A stretch of 50,937 nucleotides of DNA. Origin: Bacillota bacterium (GTDB taxonomy: Bacteria > Bacillota > Clostridia > Christensenellales > CAG-138). Under the pieces are notes generated by a model that ran no database searches, was not told where the DNA came from, and saw nothing but the letters and a program-made list of their open reading frames with translations. How positions within the stretch are numbered: the stretch's first letter is position 1; the number at the start of each line of letters is the position of its first letter. The stretch is taken from contig JAEXFV010000022.1 of NCBI GenBank assembly GCA_023451115.1, forward strand, positions 1-50,937, written 5' to 3'. Below are positions 17,112 through 25,337 of the stretch, in pieces. The position numbers and the translations under genes were made by a program.

Positions 17112-18008
17112 CTAGGCCACGGGTGCAAAACCAACCGCCTCAAATACGGCCATTGCCTCGTCGGTAAAAAGGTAATCCAGGAAGGCTTTTGCGGCTTCAG
17201 GTTGTTTGCTGATGTTTAGCACCGCAGCCGGATAGATGACCTGCCCGCACATTTCTGCAGTAGCATAGTCCACAATCTCTAAGCCTGCACTAAAGGCATC
17301 AGTGCAGTATACTACGCCGCAATCCACGCTGGCCTCGGCAATCTGGGTGGTAACCTCTTTGACGTTTGTGCCATAGGTGATCACGCCTGCATTGGCCAAC
17401 CCCTCCTCCTGGAGAGTATAATAGGCCAGTATCTTCTGGGTGTATTGGCCCACCGGCACATCGCTGTTGCCCATTGCCATGAGGATATCGCCTGCTTCCA
17501 GCTTGGCTGCCAAGGTATCGAAACTATCAATGCCCTTTGGGTTCCCTTCCGGCACGCAAAGGGTCACCCGGTTTTCCAGGATGTTGGCGCGGGTACCTTC
17601 CAGCACAAAATCTAGCCCCTCTGTATTCACCGCTGCATCCGCTGCAATATCCAGCTGGTTCATCTGTTTCTGGCCTGCGGAAATAAACAAATCGCAGTCG
17701 GCCCCTTCTTGAATTTGCGTTTTCAGCGTTCCGGAAGAATCGAAATTAAACGTCAGCTTTACATTGGGGGCAACGTTAGCGTACAGTTCGCTGATCTTGG
17801 TCAGGGTTTCCGTCATCGAGGCAGCGGCAAATACGATAAGTTCCACCGGCTCCTCTTCTATAGGCGCGGGAGCAGAAGCCGGCTCCACAGTTTCTGCTGC
17901 CGCAGGAGTCTCCGTAGGCGTGACCTGCGCTACCGGAGTTTGAGGCGCACAAGCGGCCAAGCTCAACAGCAATCCCAGTGCTAACAGCAACGATACCAAT
18001 TTTTTCAT
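17112..18008 (-). CDS. modA: molybdate-binding lipoprotein
   Basis: This 298-residue protein has a signal peptide with lipobox LAAC, a Thr/Pro/Glu linker, and a ModA-type binding domain (LIVFAAASMTETLTKI, NFDSSGTLKTQIQEGADCDLFISA, NSDVPVGQYTQKIL). The first Ser and the SSGT pocket fit oxyanion binding. It captures molybdate (or tungstate) outside the membrane and passes it to ModB. It lies 75 bases after the MOSC-MogA gene in the same operon. Confidence 0.9.
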   Translation of the reverse strand: MKKLVSLLLALGLLLSLAACAPQTPVAQVTPTETPAAAETVEPASAPAPIEEEPVELIVFAAASMTETLTKISELYANVAPNVKLTFNFDSSGTLKTQIQEGADCDLFISAGQKQMNQLDIAADAAVNTEGLDFVLEGTRANILENRVTLCVPEGNPKGIDSFDTLAAKLEAGDILMAMGNSDVPVGQYTQKILAYYTLQEEGLANAGVITYGTNVKEVTTQIAEASVDCGVVYCTDAFSAGLEIVDYATAEMCGQVIYPAAVLNISKQPEAAKAFLDYLFTDEAMAVFEAVGFAPVA

Positions 18009-18083
18009 ACTATTCCCTTTCTCTTCTCACTTGTTTTCCAAAATGCGTTTTAAGCATTTATGGTCCTTTACACAGCATCCGCC

Positions 18084-19013
18084 TTATCGTGCGCAATCGC
18101 CCGACTCGCCCCGCAGCATGTCCAAAGCATGGGGCAAATCCTTTAAAAAGGCGTCCAGGCTTTCCTCCACCGCCTTAGGACTGCCAGGGAGATTGATGAT
18201 CAAGGTTTTGCCCCGTATTACGCTTGCACCCCTTGAAAACATGGCTCGAGGCGTAATCGCCAAGGAATAGGCCCGTATCGCTTCCGCAATCCCAGGAACC
18301 GTCCTCTCTGCCACAGCCAGGGTTGCCTCAGGCGTAACGTCCCGGGAAGTGAGGCCGGTACCGCCTGTGGTCAAAATCAAATCCACTTGGCGCTGGTCTG
18401 CAAGGCGTTTCAACTCTTCCTCAAGGGGATGCAATCCATCCGGCAGCAACAACGTTTCGGCAATTTCATACGCCGCTGCCTGCAAACGCTTTACCACAGC
18501 AGGGCCGCTGGCATCTTGGCGTTCGCCCCGTGCCCCCTTATCCGAAAGCGTAATTACCGCCGCCTGGTAAGGGCGCTTCCCCTGGCGTGGCTCTATCACA
18601 AGCGCATCCCCAACCTGTATAGTCCCGCCTTGCAACACTTTTGCGAATACGCCCTCCCTGGGCATAATGCAGTCTCCCATCTTTTGAAAAATGGCGCACC
18701 CATGATGGCATTGCTTTCCGATCTGGGTAATTTCAAGGAGGGCATCGCCGCAACGCAACCATGTGCCCACCGGCAAAGCACGAAAGTCTATATCTGCCAC
18801 AATGTTCTCACCAAAAGCGCCATACGCTACACCCGCGCCCCTTTGGTTAAACGCTTCAATTTTCTCCATGCTGAGCAAACTCACCTGCCGGTGCCATTTA
18901 CCCGCATGGGCGTCATTTTCCAATCCCCAATCCGCGATCAACCGGGCCTGCCCAACATTGTGTTTCTGCACGCCTTTCTTTTCACTGATGCATACGGCTA
19001 GTATCTTCGCCAT
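18084..19013 (-). CDS. MOSC-MogA fusion, molybdenum cofactor protein
   Basis: The 309-residue protein has two parts. Residues about 1-145 form a MOSC domain (NDAHAGKWHRQVSLLS, FGENIVADI, CHHGCAIFQKMGDC) whose cysteines suit sulfur or cofactor handling. Residues about 150-305 form a MogA/MoaB domain (AAVITLSDKGARGERQDASGP, LTTGGTGLTSRDVTPEA, LPGSPKAVEE) that adenylylates molybdopterin. The fusion probably links metal insertion with later sulfur or carrier steps. It follows moaA by 6 bases. Confidence 0.88.
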   Translation of the reverse strand: MAKILAVCISEKKGVQKHNVGQARLIADWGLENDAHAGKWHRQVSLLSMEKIEAFNQRGAGVAYGAFGENIVADIDFRALPVGTWLRCGDALLEITQIGKQCHHGCAIFQKMGDCIMPREGVFAKVLQGGTIQVGDALVIEPRQGKRPYQAAVITLSDKGARGERQDASGPAVVKRLQAAAYEIAETLLLPDGLHPLEEELKRLADQRQVDLILTTGGTGLTSRDVTPEATLAVAERTVPGIAEAIRAYSLAITPRAMFSRGASVIRGKTLIINLPGSPKAVEESLDAFLKDLPHALDMLRGESGDCAR

Positions 19014-19019
19014 GGCTGT

Positions 19020-19985
19020 TTATCCTCCGATCTGGGACATTTTTCGTTGCTCGTCCCGTGGGCTATCTCCGTCGCCGAAATGGTGGCAGGCAGGCTTCTC
19101 TAAAACGGCGCGCCTAATTTCCTGCAGGATGACCTGGTCATCCATATCCAGCATTTTTTTCAGATCCAGCCCCGCATCGTATTGCAGACAGGTTTTCAGC
19201 TTTCCGTCCGCGGTCAGCCGCACCCGGTTACAGCTTTTGCAAAATTTATGGCTTAAGGGGCTGATGAAGCCAATCCTTCCGCCCTGTTCCAGCCGAAACC
19301 TGCGGCATTGCGCGTAATTTTCATTCTGTCCCAGGGGAATAAGCTTTCCAAACGCCTTCTCCAGCTCCCATATGACACTTGCTTCGGATAAGCCATTGAG
19401 CTTTTTCCCTTCTCCAATGGGCATCAGCTCAATAAACCGCAAAGGAATCCCCCGCGCAATGGCAAACCGCGTCAGCGGCACCAGTTGATCCAGGTTGAGG
19501 GATGTGGGCACGCAATTCAGTTTTACCTGCAAGCCAGGATATTTCACTGCAGCGTCTATGCTGCGGATGACCTTTTCTACTCCGTTTCTTCTGGTGATAT
19601 GGGAAAAACATTTCTCATCCAGTGCATCGATGCTGATATTCACCCCATCCAACCCGGCATCCACCAGAGCTGGAAGCAAATCTTCCAGCAGCATGCCGTT
19701 GGTGGTCAACGTCAACCGCTCAATCCCGTCTACTCTTTTGATTGCTGCCGCCAGCTTGGAAACATCCTTTCTGACCAATGGTTCGCCGCCGGTGAGCCGT
19801 ATTTTTCGTATCCCCAAAACGGCAAATAAGCGAACCAATCGCAAAATCTCTTCATAGCGCAGCACATCCGAGTGGGGAAGTGAAGGCACCCCCTCCTCTG
19901 GCATGCAATAAAGGCAGCGCAGGTCGCATCGGTCCGTGACCGATAATCGTAAATAATCGATTATCCTACCAGATTGATCTTTCAT
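19020..19985 (-). CDS. moaA: GTP 3',8-cyclase
   Basis: This 321-residue radical-SAM enzyme has the first cluster ligands Cys20, Cys24 and Cys27 (CDLRCLYC) and a second C-terminal cluster (FCKSCNRVRLTADGKLKTCL). Its RLTGGEPLVRKD and VNISIDALDE stretches are typical. It starts the cofactor pathway by turning GTP into 3',8-cyclo-GTP, which MoaC then processes. The start follows CAGGAG. It is slightly shorter than the usual 330 residues and lacks nothing obvious, though the C-terminal GG tail is replaced by SQIGG. Confidence 0.93.
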   Translation of the reverse strand: MKDQSGRIIDYLRLSVTDRCDLRCLYCMPEEGVPSLPHSDVLRYEEILRLVRLFAVLGIRKIRLTGGEPLVRKDVSKLAAAIKRVDGIERLTLTTNGMLLEDLLPALVDAGLDGVNISIDALDEKCFSHITRRNGVEKVIRSIDAAVKYPGLQVKLNCVPTSLNLDQLVPLTRFAIARGIPLRFIELMPIGEGKKLNGLSEASVIWELEKAFGKLIPLGQNENYAQCRRFRLEQGGRIGFISPLSHKFCKSCNRVRLTADGKLKTCLQYDAGLDLKKMLDMDDQVILQEIRRAVLEKPACHHFGDGDSPRDEQRKMSQIGG

Positions 19986-19988
19986 ACA

Positions 19989-20465
19989 TTACTCCTGAAA
20001 GCGAAAATCTCCGCTTTTCCCTCCGTGTTTTTCCACCAGATGCAGGCCGGTAATCTCCATTTGCTTGTCGATTGCTTTGCACATATCATATATGGTCAAT
20101 AGGGCAACGCTAGCCCCTGTTAACGCTTCCATTTCTACCCCAGTCTTGCCGTGGCAGCACACCGTGCACACCGCCTCTATTTCGCAGGTGTTCGGATGCA
20201 GCGCAAACTTGACTTCGCTTTTGGTAAGCAGCAGTGTATGGCATAGCGGGATCAACTCCGCCGTACGTTTTGTGGCCATAATGCCCGCAACCTGGGCAAC
20301 GCATAACACATCGCCCTTCTTGGCTTTACCCTCTTGTACAACAGCAAAGCACTGGGGGCTCATTCGTATCCGCCCGGTGGCAACAGCAGTGCGGCTGGTG
20401 TCCTGTTTTTCTCCAACATCCACCATAGTGGCATTCCCATTTGTGTCCATATGCGTCAGCTTCAT
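19989..20465 (-). CDS. moaC: cyclic pyranopterin monophosphate synthase
   Basis: The 158-residue protein starts at ATG 20465 (MKLTHMD) behind GGGGAGGTAAC. A longer frame runs back into the neighbour and is not needed. It has the MoaC motifs MVDVGEKQDTSRTA, AGIMATKRTAELIPLCH, GVEMEALTGAS and LTIYDMCKA. It converts the MoaA product to cyclic pyranopterin monophosphate. It is packed between the moeA-like gene and moaA with gaps of 1 and 3 bases. Confidence 0.94.
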   Translation of the reverse strand: MKLTHMDTNGNATMVDVGEKQDTSRTAVATGRIRMSPQCFAVVQEGKAKKGDVLCVAQVAGIMATKRTAELIPLCHTLLLTKSEVKFALHPNTCEIEAVCTVCCHGKTGVEMEALTGASVALLTIYDMCKAIDKQMEITGLHLVEKHGGKSGDFRFQE

Positions 20466-20466
20466 G

Positions 20467-21492
20467 TTACCTCCCCTTACCAAATCCACAATTGGGATAA
20501 TGACATTCGTCGCAGTTGAGGCATAAACCACCGTTTCCCAGCCCTGCCAACTGCTGCGCCGTTACCCTGACTTCCGCAAGCAAGTAGGGCAGCACGATAT
20601 CAAATATGGTACGCTGGGCATACATAACACAGCCGGGCAGCCCGCAAATCGGAATCCCCTGCTCCGTGTAGGCCAGTAGGAACATAGCCCCAGGCAATAC
20701 CGGCGCACCGTAGGAAACCACCTGTGCCCCCGTGTTTTTAATAGCAAGCGGGGTCCTGTCGTCCGGGTCAACGCTCATGCCACCAGTGCAAATGACCAGC
20801 TGCGCGCCTTGCTTCAACATATTGAGCGCTGCAGCAGTAATCTTCCCAGGTTCATCTCCCAGCACGGTATGCCAGAGCATTTCGCAACCATATTCTTCCA
20901 TTTTTTGCTGGATGACTGGCGTAAACGTATCCTGAATTAAACCTTTCTCCACTTCGCTTCCCGTAGTAATTACGCCATATTTTTTTTGTTTGATGGGCAG
21001 CAGCTCCATCAGTGGTTTTTCCCCTGCCAGCTTTTGGGCCTGCGCCATGACCTCTTTTTCAATCAGCAATGGGATGATGCGCGTGCCGCACAGTTTATCC
21101 CCTTTTTTTACCGGAACCCCTGACGGCCGTGTAGCAATCATCATACGGCCCAGAGAATTGACTGTTCTAAGCCGCTCAACGTCCACTAAAAACAGGCCGT
21201 CGCATTGGGCAATTAATTCAATCTTCCCTTCTTTTGGGAGGGTGGCCTGCATATGATCCCCCATACACATATCCCGTAACATCTCTGCCGCCTCATTTTC
21301 GTGCAGCATGCTGTCGTCATTCTCCCAAATATACACATGCTCTTTGCCAACGCTAAGCAAAACCGGGATATCTTCCCTGGTAATGATATGCCCCTTGCGG
21401 AACACGGCATCCTTTGTAACCCCTTTGATTATCTGTGTAATATCGTGACAGAGCACCTGGCCTACAGCATCTTCGGTTTTCATCAGCTTCAT
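20467..21492 (-). CDS. MoeA-like molybdopterin-binding protein with Cys-rich tail
   Basis: The ATG at 21492 stands 8 bases from AAGGAG. The ATG at 21498 is too close. The 341-residue product has a short N-terminal domain and a MoCF-type molybdopterin-binding domain (YGVITTGSEV, ICTGGMSVDPDDRTP, GLPGCVMY). It is shorter than full MoeA. It ends in a tail with four cysteines, C-x2-C-x2-C-x4-C (CLNCDECHYPNC), that could bind a metal or Fe-S cluster. As the first gene of the operon it may insert molybdenum or sense the cofactor. Confidence 0.8.
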   Translation of the reverse strand: MKLMKTEDAVGQVLCHDITQIIKGVTKDAVFRKGHIITREDIPVLLSVGKEHVYIWENDDSMLHENEAAEMLRDMCMGDHMQATLPKEGKIELIAQCDGLFLVDVERLRTVNSLGRMMIATRPSGVPVKKGDKLCGTRIIPLLIEKEVMAQAQKLAGEKPLMELLPIKQKKYGVITTGSEVEKGLIQDTFTPVIQQKMEEYGCEMLWHTVLGDEPGKITAAALNMLKQGAQLVICTGGMSVDPDDRTPLAIKNTGAQVVSYGAPVLPGAMFLLAYTEQGIPICGLPGCVMYAQRTIFDIVLPYLLAEVRVTAQQLAGLGNGGLCLNCDECHYPNCGFGKGR

Positions 21493-21511
21493 TGTCATTT
21501 CTCCTTAGGCA

Positions 21512-21541
21512 CATCGTTATTCTTTTAGAAGAATAACGATG
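21512..21541 (-). promoter_or_regulatory. ModE-like palindrome/hairpin before the moco operon
   Basis: CATCGTTATTCTT and AAGAATAACGATG are perfect 13-bp arms around a 4-base loop. In DNA the core is CGTTAT-N12-ATAACG, the same arms and spacing I recall for the E. coli modA operator bound by ModE. In RNA it forms a stable hairpin ending 5 bases before the AAGGAG of the first gene. A second small stem (GCCACA/TGTGGC) lies at 21553-21568. Repression by a ModE-like protein or control of translation are both possible. No modE gene is in the window. Confidence 0.6.
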
Positions 21542-21618
21542 CTGAAAAATTTGCCACATCGCTGTGGCGAAACGATCATACTATACCCCAACCGTTCAAA
21601 AGGAACAAAATTTAGATT

Positions 21619-21648
21619 ATTATAGCATATTCCTTGTTGTATTCGCAA
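21619..21648 (-). promoter_or_regulatory. promoter of the moco-mod operon
   Basis: On the minus strand TTGCGA (21648-21643), an 18-base spacer and TATAAT (21624-21619) form a good sigma-A promoter. It gives a leader of about 120 bases that includes both hairpins. The seven downstream genes have gaps of 75 bases at most, so this is probably their only promoter. Confidence 0.65.
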
Positions 21649-21686
21649 CGGTTTATGAAAAACACGTAAAACACGTCCGGATGCGC

Positions 21687-21715
21687 TTGCATTCTATTCA
21701 CTAAGACGATATACT
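21687..21715 (+). promoter_or_regulatory. promoter of the nucleotidyltransferase gene
   Basis: TTGCAT (21687-21692), 17 bases, TATACT (21710-21715). Transcription would start at about 21722, inside or just before the hairpin listed next. Confidence 0.55.
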
Positions 21716-21740
21716 AAACTGCTCGCCGGGGAGCAGTTTA
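21715..21740 (+). promoter_or_regulatory. hairpin at the start of the nucleotidyltransferase mRNA
   Basis: TAAACTGCTC and GAGCAGTTTA are perfect 10-bp arms around GCCGGG. No T-tract follows, so it is not a terminator. It overlaps the -10 end and the likely transcription start, so it may be an operator. It could also protect the mRNA 5' end if transcription starts slightly upstream. Confidence 0.5.
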
Positions 21741-21770
21741 GCTGCACATTGATATGGGAGGGTTAATACA

Positions 21771-22439
21771 ATGGATATTGTTTTTTGGATGCAGGAATTT
21801 ATCCGCCAAATGCAGCACACTTTTGGCGATCGGGTGATATTTATTGGCTTACAAGGGAGTTACGCAAGAGGTGAAGCAACTTCTCAAAGCGATATTGATA
21901 TCGTGCTGCTGTTGAACAACCTGTCTATAAAGGATTTACAGCGTTATAAACAGGCTGTTGGCGGGCTTCCATACCGGGAAAAGCTATGCGGGTTTGTTGG
22001 CGACAAAAGCCGGCTCCTCCATTGGGATAAGGCGGATCTTTTTCAATTTTACCACGACACCGTCCCATATTATGGCAGCATTGCATACCTTGCCGCGCTC
22101 ATACAACCCCATGATGTAAAGCGTGCCATACAAACCGGCGCTTGCAACCTATACCATGCTTGCAGCCACAATTTTCTGCATGAGAACGATCCGCTTACCT
22201 TAATCGCGTTGTATAAAAACGCAGTATTTGTGTTGCAGGCAAAGCACTATTATGAAACCGGCGTTTATATCAAAGCCAAGCTAGCCTTGCTGCAAGCCCT
22301 GAAACAGGAGGACAAAGCGGTACTTTCCACTTATTTGTCTTTCAAGAAAAGCAATTCCTTGGACGCGGATGAATGGATCCGTTGCTCTGAAGTGCTATTC
22401 ACATGGGCTGCCAACCTGGTCGAACAGTTTGGAGCATAA
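21771..22439 (+). CDS. nucleotidyltransferase-domain protein
   Basis: The 222-residue protein follows GGGAGGG. Its N-terminal domain (residues about 15-55) has the minimal nucleotidyltransferase pattern GSYARGEATSQSDIDIVLL, with GS and the two metal-binding Asp residues (SDIDI) present. The C-terminal part is helical and resembles substrate-binding domains of the HEPN or kanamycin-nucleotidyltransferase type. The target is unknown. It could modify a small molecule or act as an antitoxin-like adenylyltransferase, but no HEPN partner gene is beside it. It is a single-gene unit with its own promoter and terminator. Confidence 0.75.
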   Translation: MDIVFWMQEFIRQMQHTFGDRVIFIGLQGSYARGEATSQSDIDIVLLLNNLSIKDLQRYKQAVGGLPYREKLCGFVGDKSRLLHWDKADLFQFYHDTVPYYGSIAYLAALIQPHDVKRAIQTGACNLYHACSHNFLHENDPLTLIALYKNAVFVLQAKHYYETGVYIKAKLALLQALKQEDKAVLSTYLSFKKSNSLDADEWIRCSEVLFTWAANLVEQFGA

Positions 22440-22452
22440 AACGTTTGTGTTG

Positions 22453-22477
22453 AAAGGCCGCAAATTGCGGCCTTTTT
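22453..22477 (+). terminator. terminator after the nucleotidyltransferase gene
   Basis: AAAGGCCGCAA pairs with TTGCGGCCTTT across a single base, followed by TT. It is a short, GC-rich, nearly loopless stem of classic form, and works in both directions. Confidence 0.8.
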
Positions 22478-22520
22478 CATACTCAATCTATTTTCCTTCT
22501 CAATCTGTTTTCCTTGCCGG

Positions 22521-22874
22521 CTATTTTTTTCTTTTAAAATTTGCCCCGTTCCAACCCCAATGCGGCGTCGTTTTATACATAATATAAATCCGCTCCGGGG
22601 AAATAGACAATACGCCTTGCACAACATCCGTAAGCTTTTGGGTAATGGCCTGTGCAGCGTCATCTTCCAAGGTGCCAAACAGGTTGACTTCCAAAAACGC
22701 AGTGGGTGCTTGCTCGTCCTGCTTGAACCAAAGGGGCTGCTCATCTACTACACTGACCATCAGCCAATTTTCTTTGCCGGGAATTACCTGCATGCTGGTA
22801 TAGCATCCTGCCTGCAATTCACTCTTTTGTGCTTGTGACACGGTACCATTGGTTGTAATTTGAATAAACGGCAT
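22521..22874 (-). CDS. MIF-like tautomerase-superfamily protein
   Basis: The 117-residue protein begins MPFIQI, so Pro1 would be the catalytic base after Met removal. Its C-terminal part (ISPERIYIMYKTTPHWGWNGANF) matches the end of macrophage migration inhibitory factor homologues (RVYINY...VGWNNSTF). The middle (WLMVSVVDEQPLWF) fits the same fold. The physiological substrate in bacteria is unknown. It stands alone, convergent with the gene before it. Confidence 0.75.
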   Translation of the reverse strand: MPFIQITTNGTVSQAQKSELQAGCYTSMQVIPGKENWLMVSVVDEQPLWFKQDEQAPTAFLEVNLFGTLEDDAAQAITQKLTDVVQGVLSISPERIYIMYKTTPHWGWNGANFKRKK

Positions 22875-23114
22875 ATCTCATACCACCTTCCTGAAAAAAA
22901 TTGATCCGGCTAACAACGCCTCATTCTCTTCTATTATAGACAACCATTTTCACTTTGGCACCCTGGATTTTCTCTCAAACACGAAAAAGGCAGAAAACAA
23001 TGTTTTATACCGTTTATCATGTATTTCTCTGTCAAATTTATACAGTCATGCTTGCTACCTATGCTAAAATCGGTTAGACTAGAAAATAAACCTGCTGAAA
23101 GTAGGAGAAACATT

Positions 23115-25124
23115 ATGCCCATACCTGGCGCCCTTTTTATAGGCCGGCAAAAATTTCTCGCAACCGATGCCTGCGAGTTCGTTACGATTTCAGATGGTTT
23201 TTTGCAATGGATTGGCTATACCAAAGAAGAAATTCAACAGCTGTTTCACAACAGCTTTTTTGCGTTGATGCTTGCAGAAGACGTCCCCAATGTTCGCCAA
23301 CAAATGGCAGAGCAGCTGAAAAAGGGAGATTTTTTTGCCTTAAATTACCGCCTGCAGACAAAATCCGGTAAAATACTTCAGGTGTATGAACAAGGCCATT
23401 ATATTGTGGAAAACGGAGTCGGTTATTATGATTGCCAAATCGCAGACCTTGCGCGACATATTGCCCTGGAGGGATATTACCACAGCATTTTGGAGGCCCT
23501 TCCCAACCCCGTTATCGTGACGGATTTAGACAAAAAAATGCTTTATCTCAACAAAGCTGCCCAGCTTTTTACAGGCGTTGGTTTGCAGGAAAGCATTGGA
23601 AAGCATTGCTCGGATTTTCCTTTTTGCCCAATGCAGCAGGGGTATGCGTGTTGCATTGACTTGTTTCTACAGGGAATAACGAATATACAAGCTCAGGATG
23701 CACAGGGGCGCTTCCTTCGCATCAGCATGTCTTATTTATATGATGTTGACGGAACCGCCATCGGCTATATCAGCACCTCGTCCGATGTTAGCGAATTGAA
23801 GGAAAAAGAGCGGCAACTTGAGCTGAGTGAAGAACGCTATCGTTTGGCCATGGCCCAAACCAGCAGCTTTATCTGGGAATACGATATTCTCACCCAAACC
23901 GCCTATCAATCCGATTATCAAGCGGAATTGCTAAAGCAAAGTTTTGGTTTTCCCACTGTAATACGGGATGTACCTGCCTCGCTCGTGGCTTCCGGCATAG
24001 TTGGGCAGGAGGATGCCGCTATTTTTTTTGATATGTTTAAAAAAATACAGAATGGCGCCCGTAAAGTAAATCAAACCATACATATTCAGAATACGAAAGC
24101 AAAAAGCAATTACTGGCTTGAATTTATCGGGACCCCTATTGTAAATGATTCCGGCGCGCCTTTGCGGGCAATTTTTGTGGCCCATGACGTAACCGAGGAA
24201 AAAAAGTTGGAATTACAGTACCGGCAAGAGCGTCAATTGAGGACCTCTATCACCGGCAGCATGGTTGCCAGCTTTGAAGTTGACCTCACCACTGGATATA
24301 TTACCAAAGCTTCTGAAAACTGGTTATCCACCAGTGTATCAGAGAATACTACAAAATATAGCGTTCTGCTGGAAGAGCATATTTTGCAGTACGTTTTGCC
24401 CGAAGACAGAACGGTGGTTTGGGACACACTCCAGCCGCAAGCCCTCATAACTGCTTATCAAAGAGGGCAGCATGAACTGACGTGTGAATATCAACGCAAA
24501 GATCCAAGCGGCAATGTCAAATGGATCCGGACAACGGCGCACCTTTTCCAGCCGGAGGCCACTGCCTCTATTTGCGCTTTGTTATATTTGAAAGATATTG
24601 ATGAAGAAAAGAAAAATGAAATTGTTTTGCGGCAGCGGGCGGAATGCGACCCTTTGACAGGATTGCTAAACCGAAGCACCGCCCATAAACTAATTGAGCA
24701 AACTCTGGAGCAATATTCCAGCGCTACGTTTGCTTTTATCATGCTGGATATCGATAATTTCAAACAGGTGAACGATACTTATGGGCATTTGTTTGGAGAT
24801 GCTGCTTTGGTTTACTTCGCAAACAAGCTGAAGAGGGCGTTTCGAAAGGGCGACTTAATCGGGCGTTTAGGTGGAGACGAATTTGCCATATTGCTGTGCG
24901 ATCTGCCAGAACGTGCGCTTGCCTGTAAAAAAGCAGAACAAATTTTTCTGGAATTAGAAAACGGCCATTTTTCCCATCATGGGCAATCCTGCACTCTGTC
25001 TTGCTCCATGGGAATTGCTTTTGCTCCAGAGCACGGCAGCACATTCAACGCCCTATATGAAAAAGCCGATGAAGCGCTTTACCGGGCGAAAGCATTGGGA
25101 AAACGGCGGTTTGTGATTGCATAA
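23115..25124 (+). CDS. PAS-GGDEF diguanylate cyclase
   Basis: The 669-residue protein starts at ATG 23115 after TAGGAG. Three or four PAS-type sensor segments fill residues 1-500 (GYTKEEIQQLF, ILEALPNPVIVTDLDKKMLYLNKAA, EERYRLAMAQTSSFIWEYD, a PAC motif before each linker). The C-terminal GGDEF domain is intact (GGDEF at 586-590) with RKGD five residues before it, the RxxD product-inhibition site. It should make cyclic di-GMP from GTP. There is no membrane segment, so it is probably cytoplasmic and senses a soluble signal. Confidence 0.92.
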   Translation: MPIPGALFIGRQKFLATDACEFVTISDGFLQWIGYTKEEIQQLFHNSFFALMLAEDVPNVRQQMAEQLKKGDFFALNYRLQTKSGKILQVYEQGHYIVENGVGYYDCQIADLARHIALEGYYHSILEALPNPVIVTDLDKKMLYLNKAAQLFTGVGLQESIGKHCSDFPFCPMQQGYACCIDLFLQGITNIQAQDAQGRFLRISMSYLYDVDGTAIGYISTSSDVSELKEKERQLELSEERYRLAMAQTSSFIWEYDILTQTAYQSDYQAELLKQSFGFPTVIRDVPASLVASGIVGQEDAAIFFDMFKKIQNGARKVNQTIHIQNTKAKSNYWLEFIGTPIVNDSGAPLRAIFVAHDVTEEKKLELQYRQERQLRTSITGSMVASFEVDLTTGYITKASENWLSTSVSENTTKYSVLLEEHILQYVLPEDRTVVWDTLQPQALITAYQRGQHELTCEYQRKDPSGNVKWIRTTAHLFQPEATASICALLYLKDIDEEKKNEIVLRQRAECDPLTGLLNRSTAHKLIEQTLEQYSSATFAFIMLDIDNFKQVNDTYGHLFGDAALVYFANKLKRAFRKGDLIGRLGGDEFAILLCDLPERALACKKAEQIFLELENGHFSHHGQSCTLSCSMGIAFAPEHGSTFNALYEKADEALYRAKALGKRRFVIA

Positions 25125-25201
25125 AAATGGATGATGGGCGCACCCTCGATCACCCTCGCAGCGCCAAAAACGGTTTTCTATCGTTATTAGTAATAAAAAC
25201 A

Positions 25202-25243
25202 GGCGGCAGGCATTTCATTTTACCTGCTGCCCATTTTATTTTT
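25202..25243 (+). terminator. terminator of the diguanylate cyclase gene
   Basis: GGCGGCAGG (25202-25210) pairs with CCTGCTGCC (25223-25231) with one G-U pair, and a T-rich tail follows. The stretch 25125-25337 holds nothing else I can name. Confidence 0.75.
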
Positions 25244-25337
25244 ACAACTTTCTGCAATCATGAAAGCAACTTGCTTTTTAGGCTGCTAAAATATTTTTTG
25301 TTCACGCAGCATCACGATTTGAGCTGTTACCAAATGG

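Noticed and set aside
21573..21592. GATCATAC near the moco promoter as a fifth copy of the purine operon repeat
   Set aside because: Only 8 bases match, without the AAATA part, and it is a single copy. It is likely chance.
21771..22439. classic MNT-HEPN toxin-antitoxin pair
   Set aside because: No adjacent HEPN gene is present, and the protein is longer than a minimal MNT antitoxin. The gene is flanked by its own promoter and terminator.
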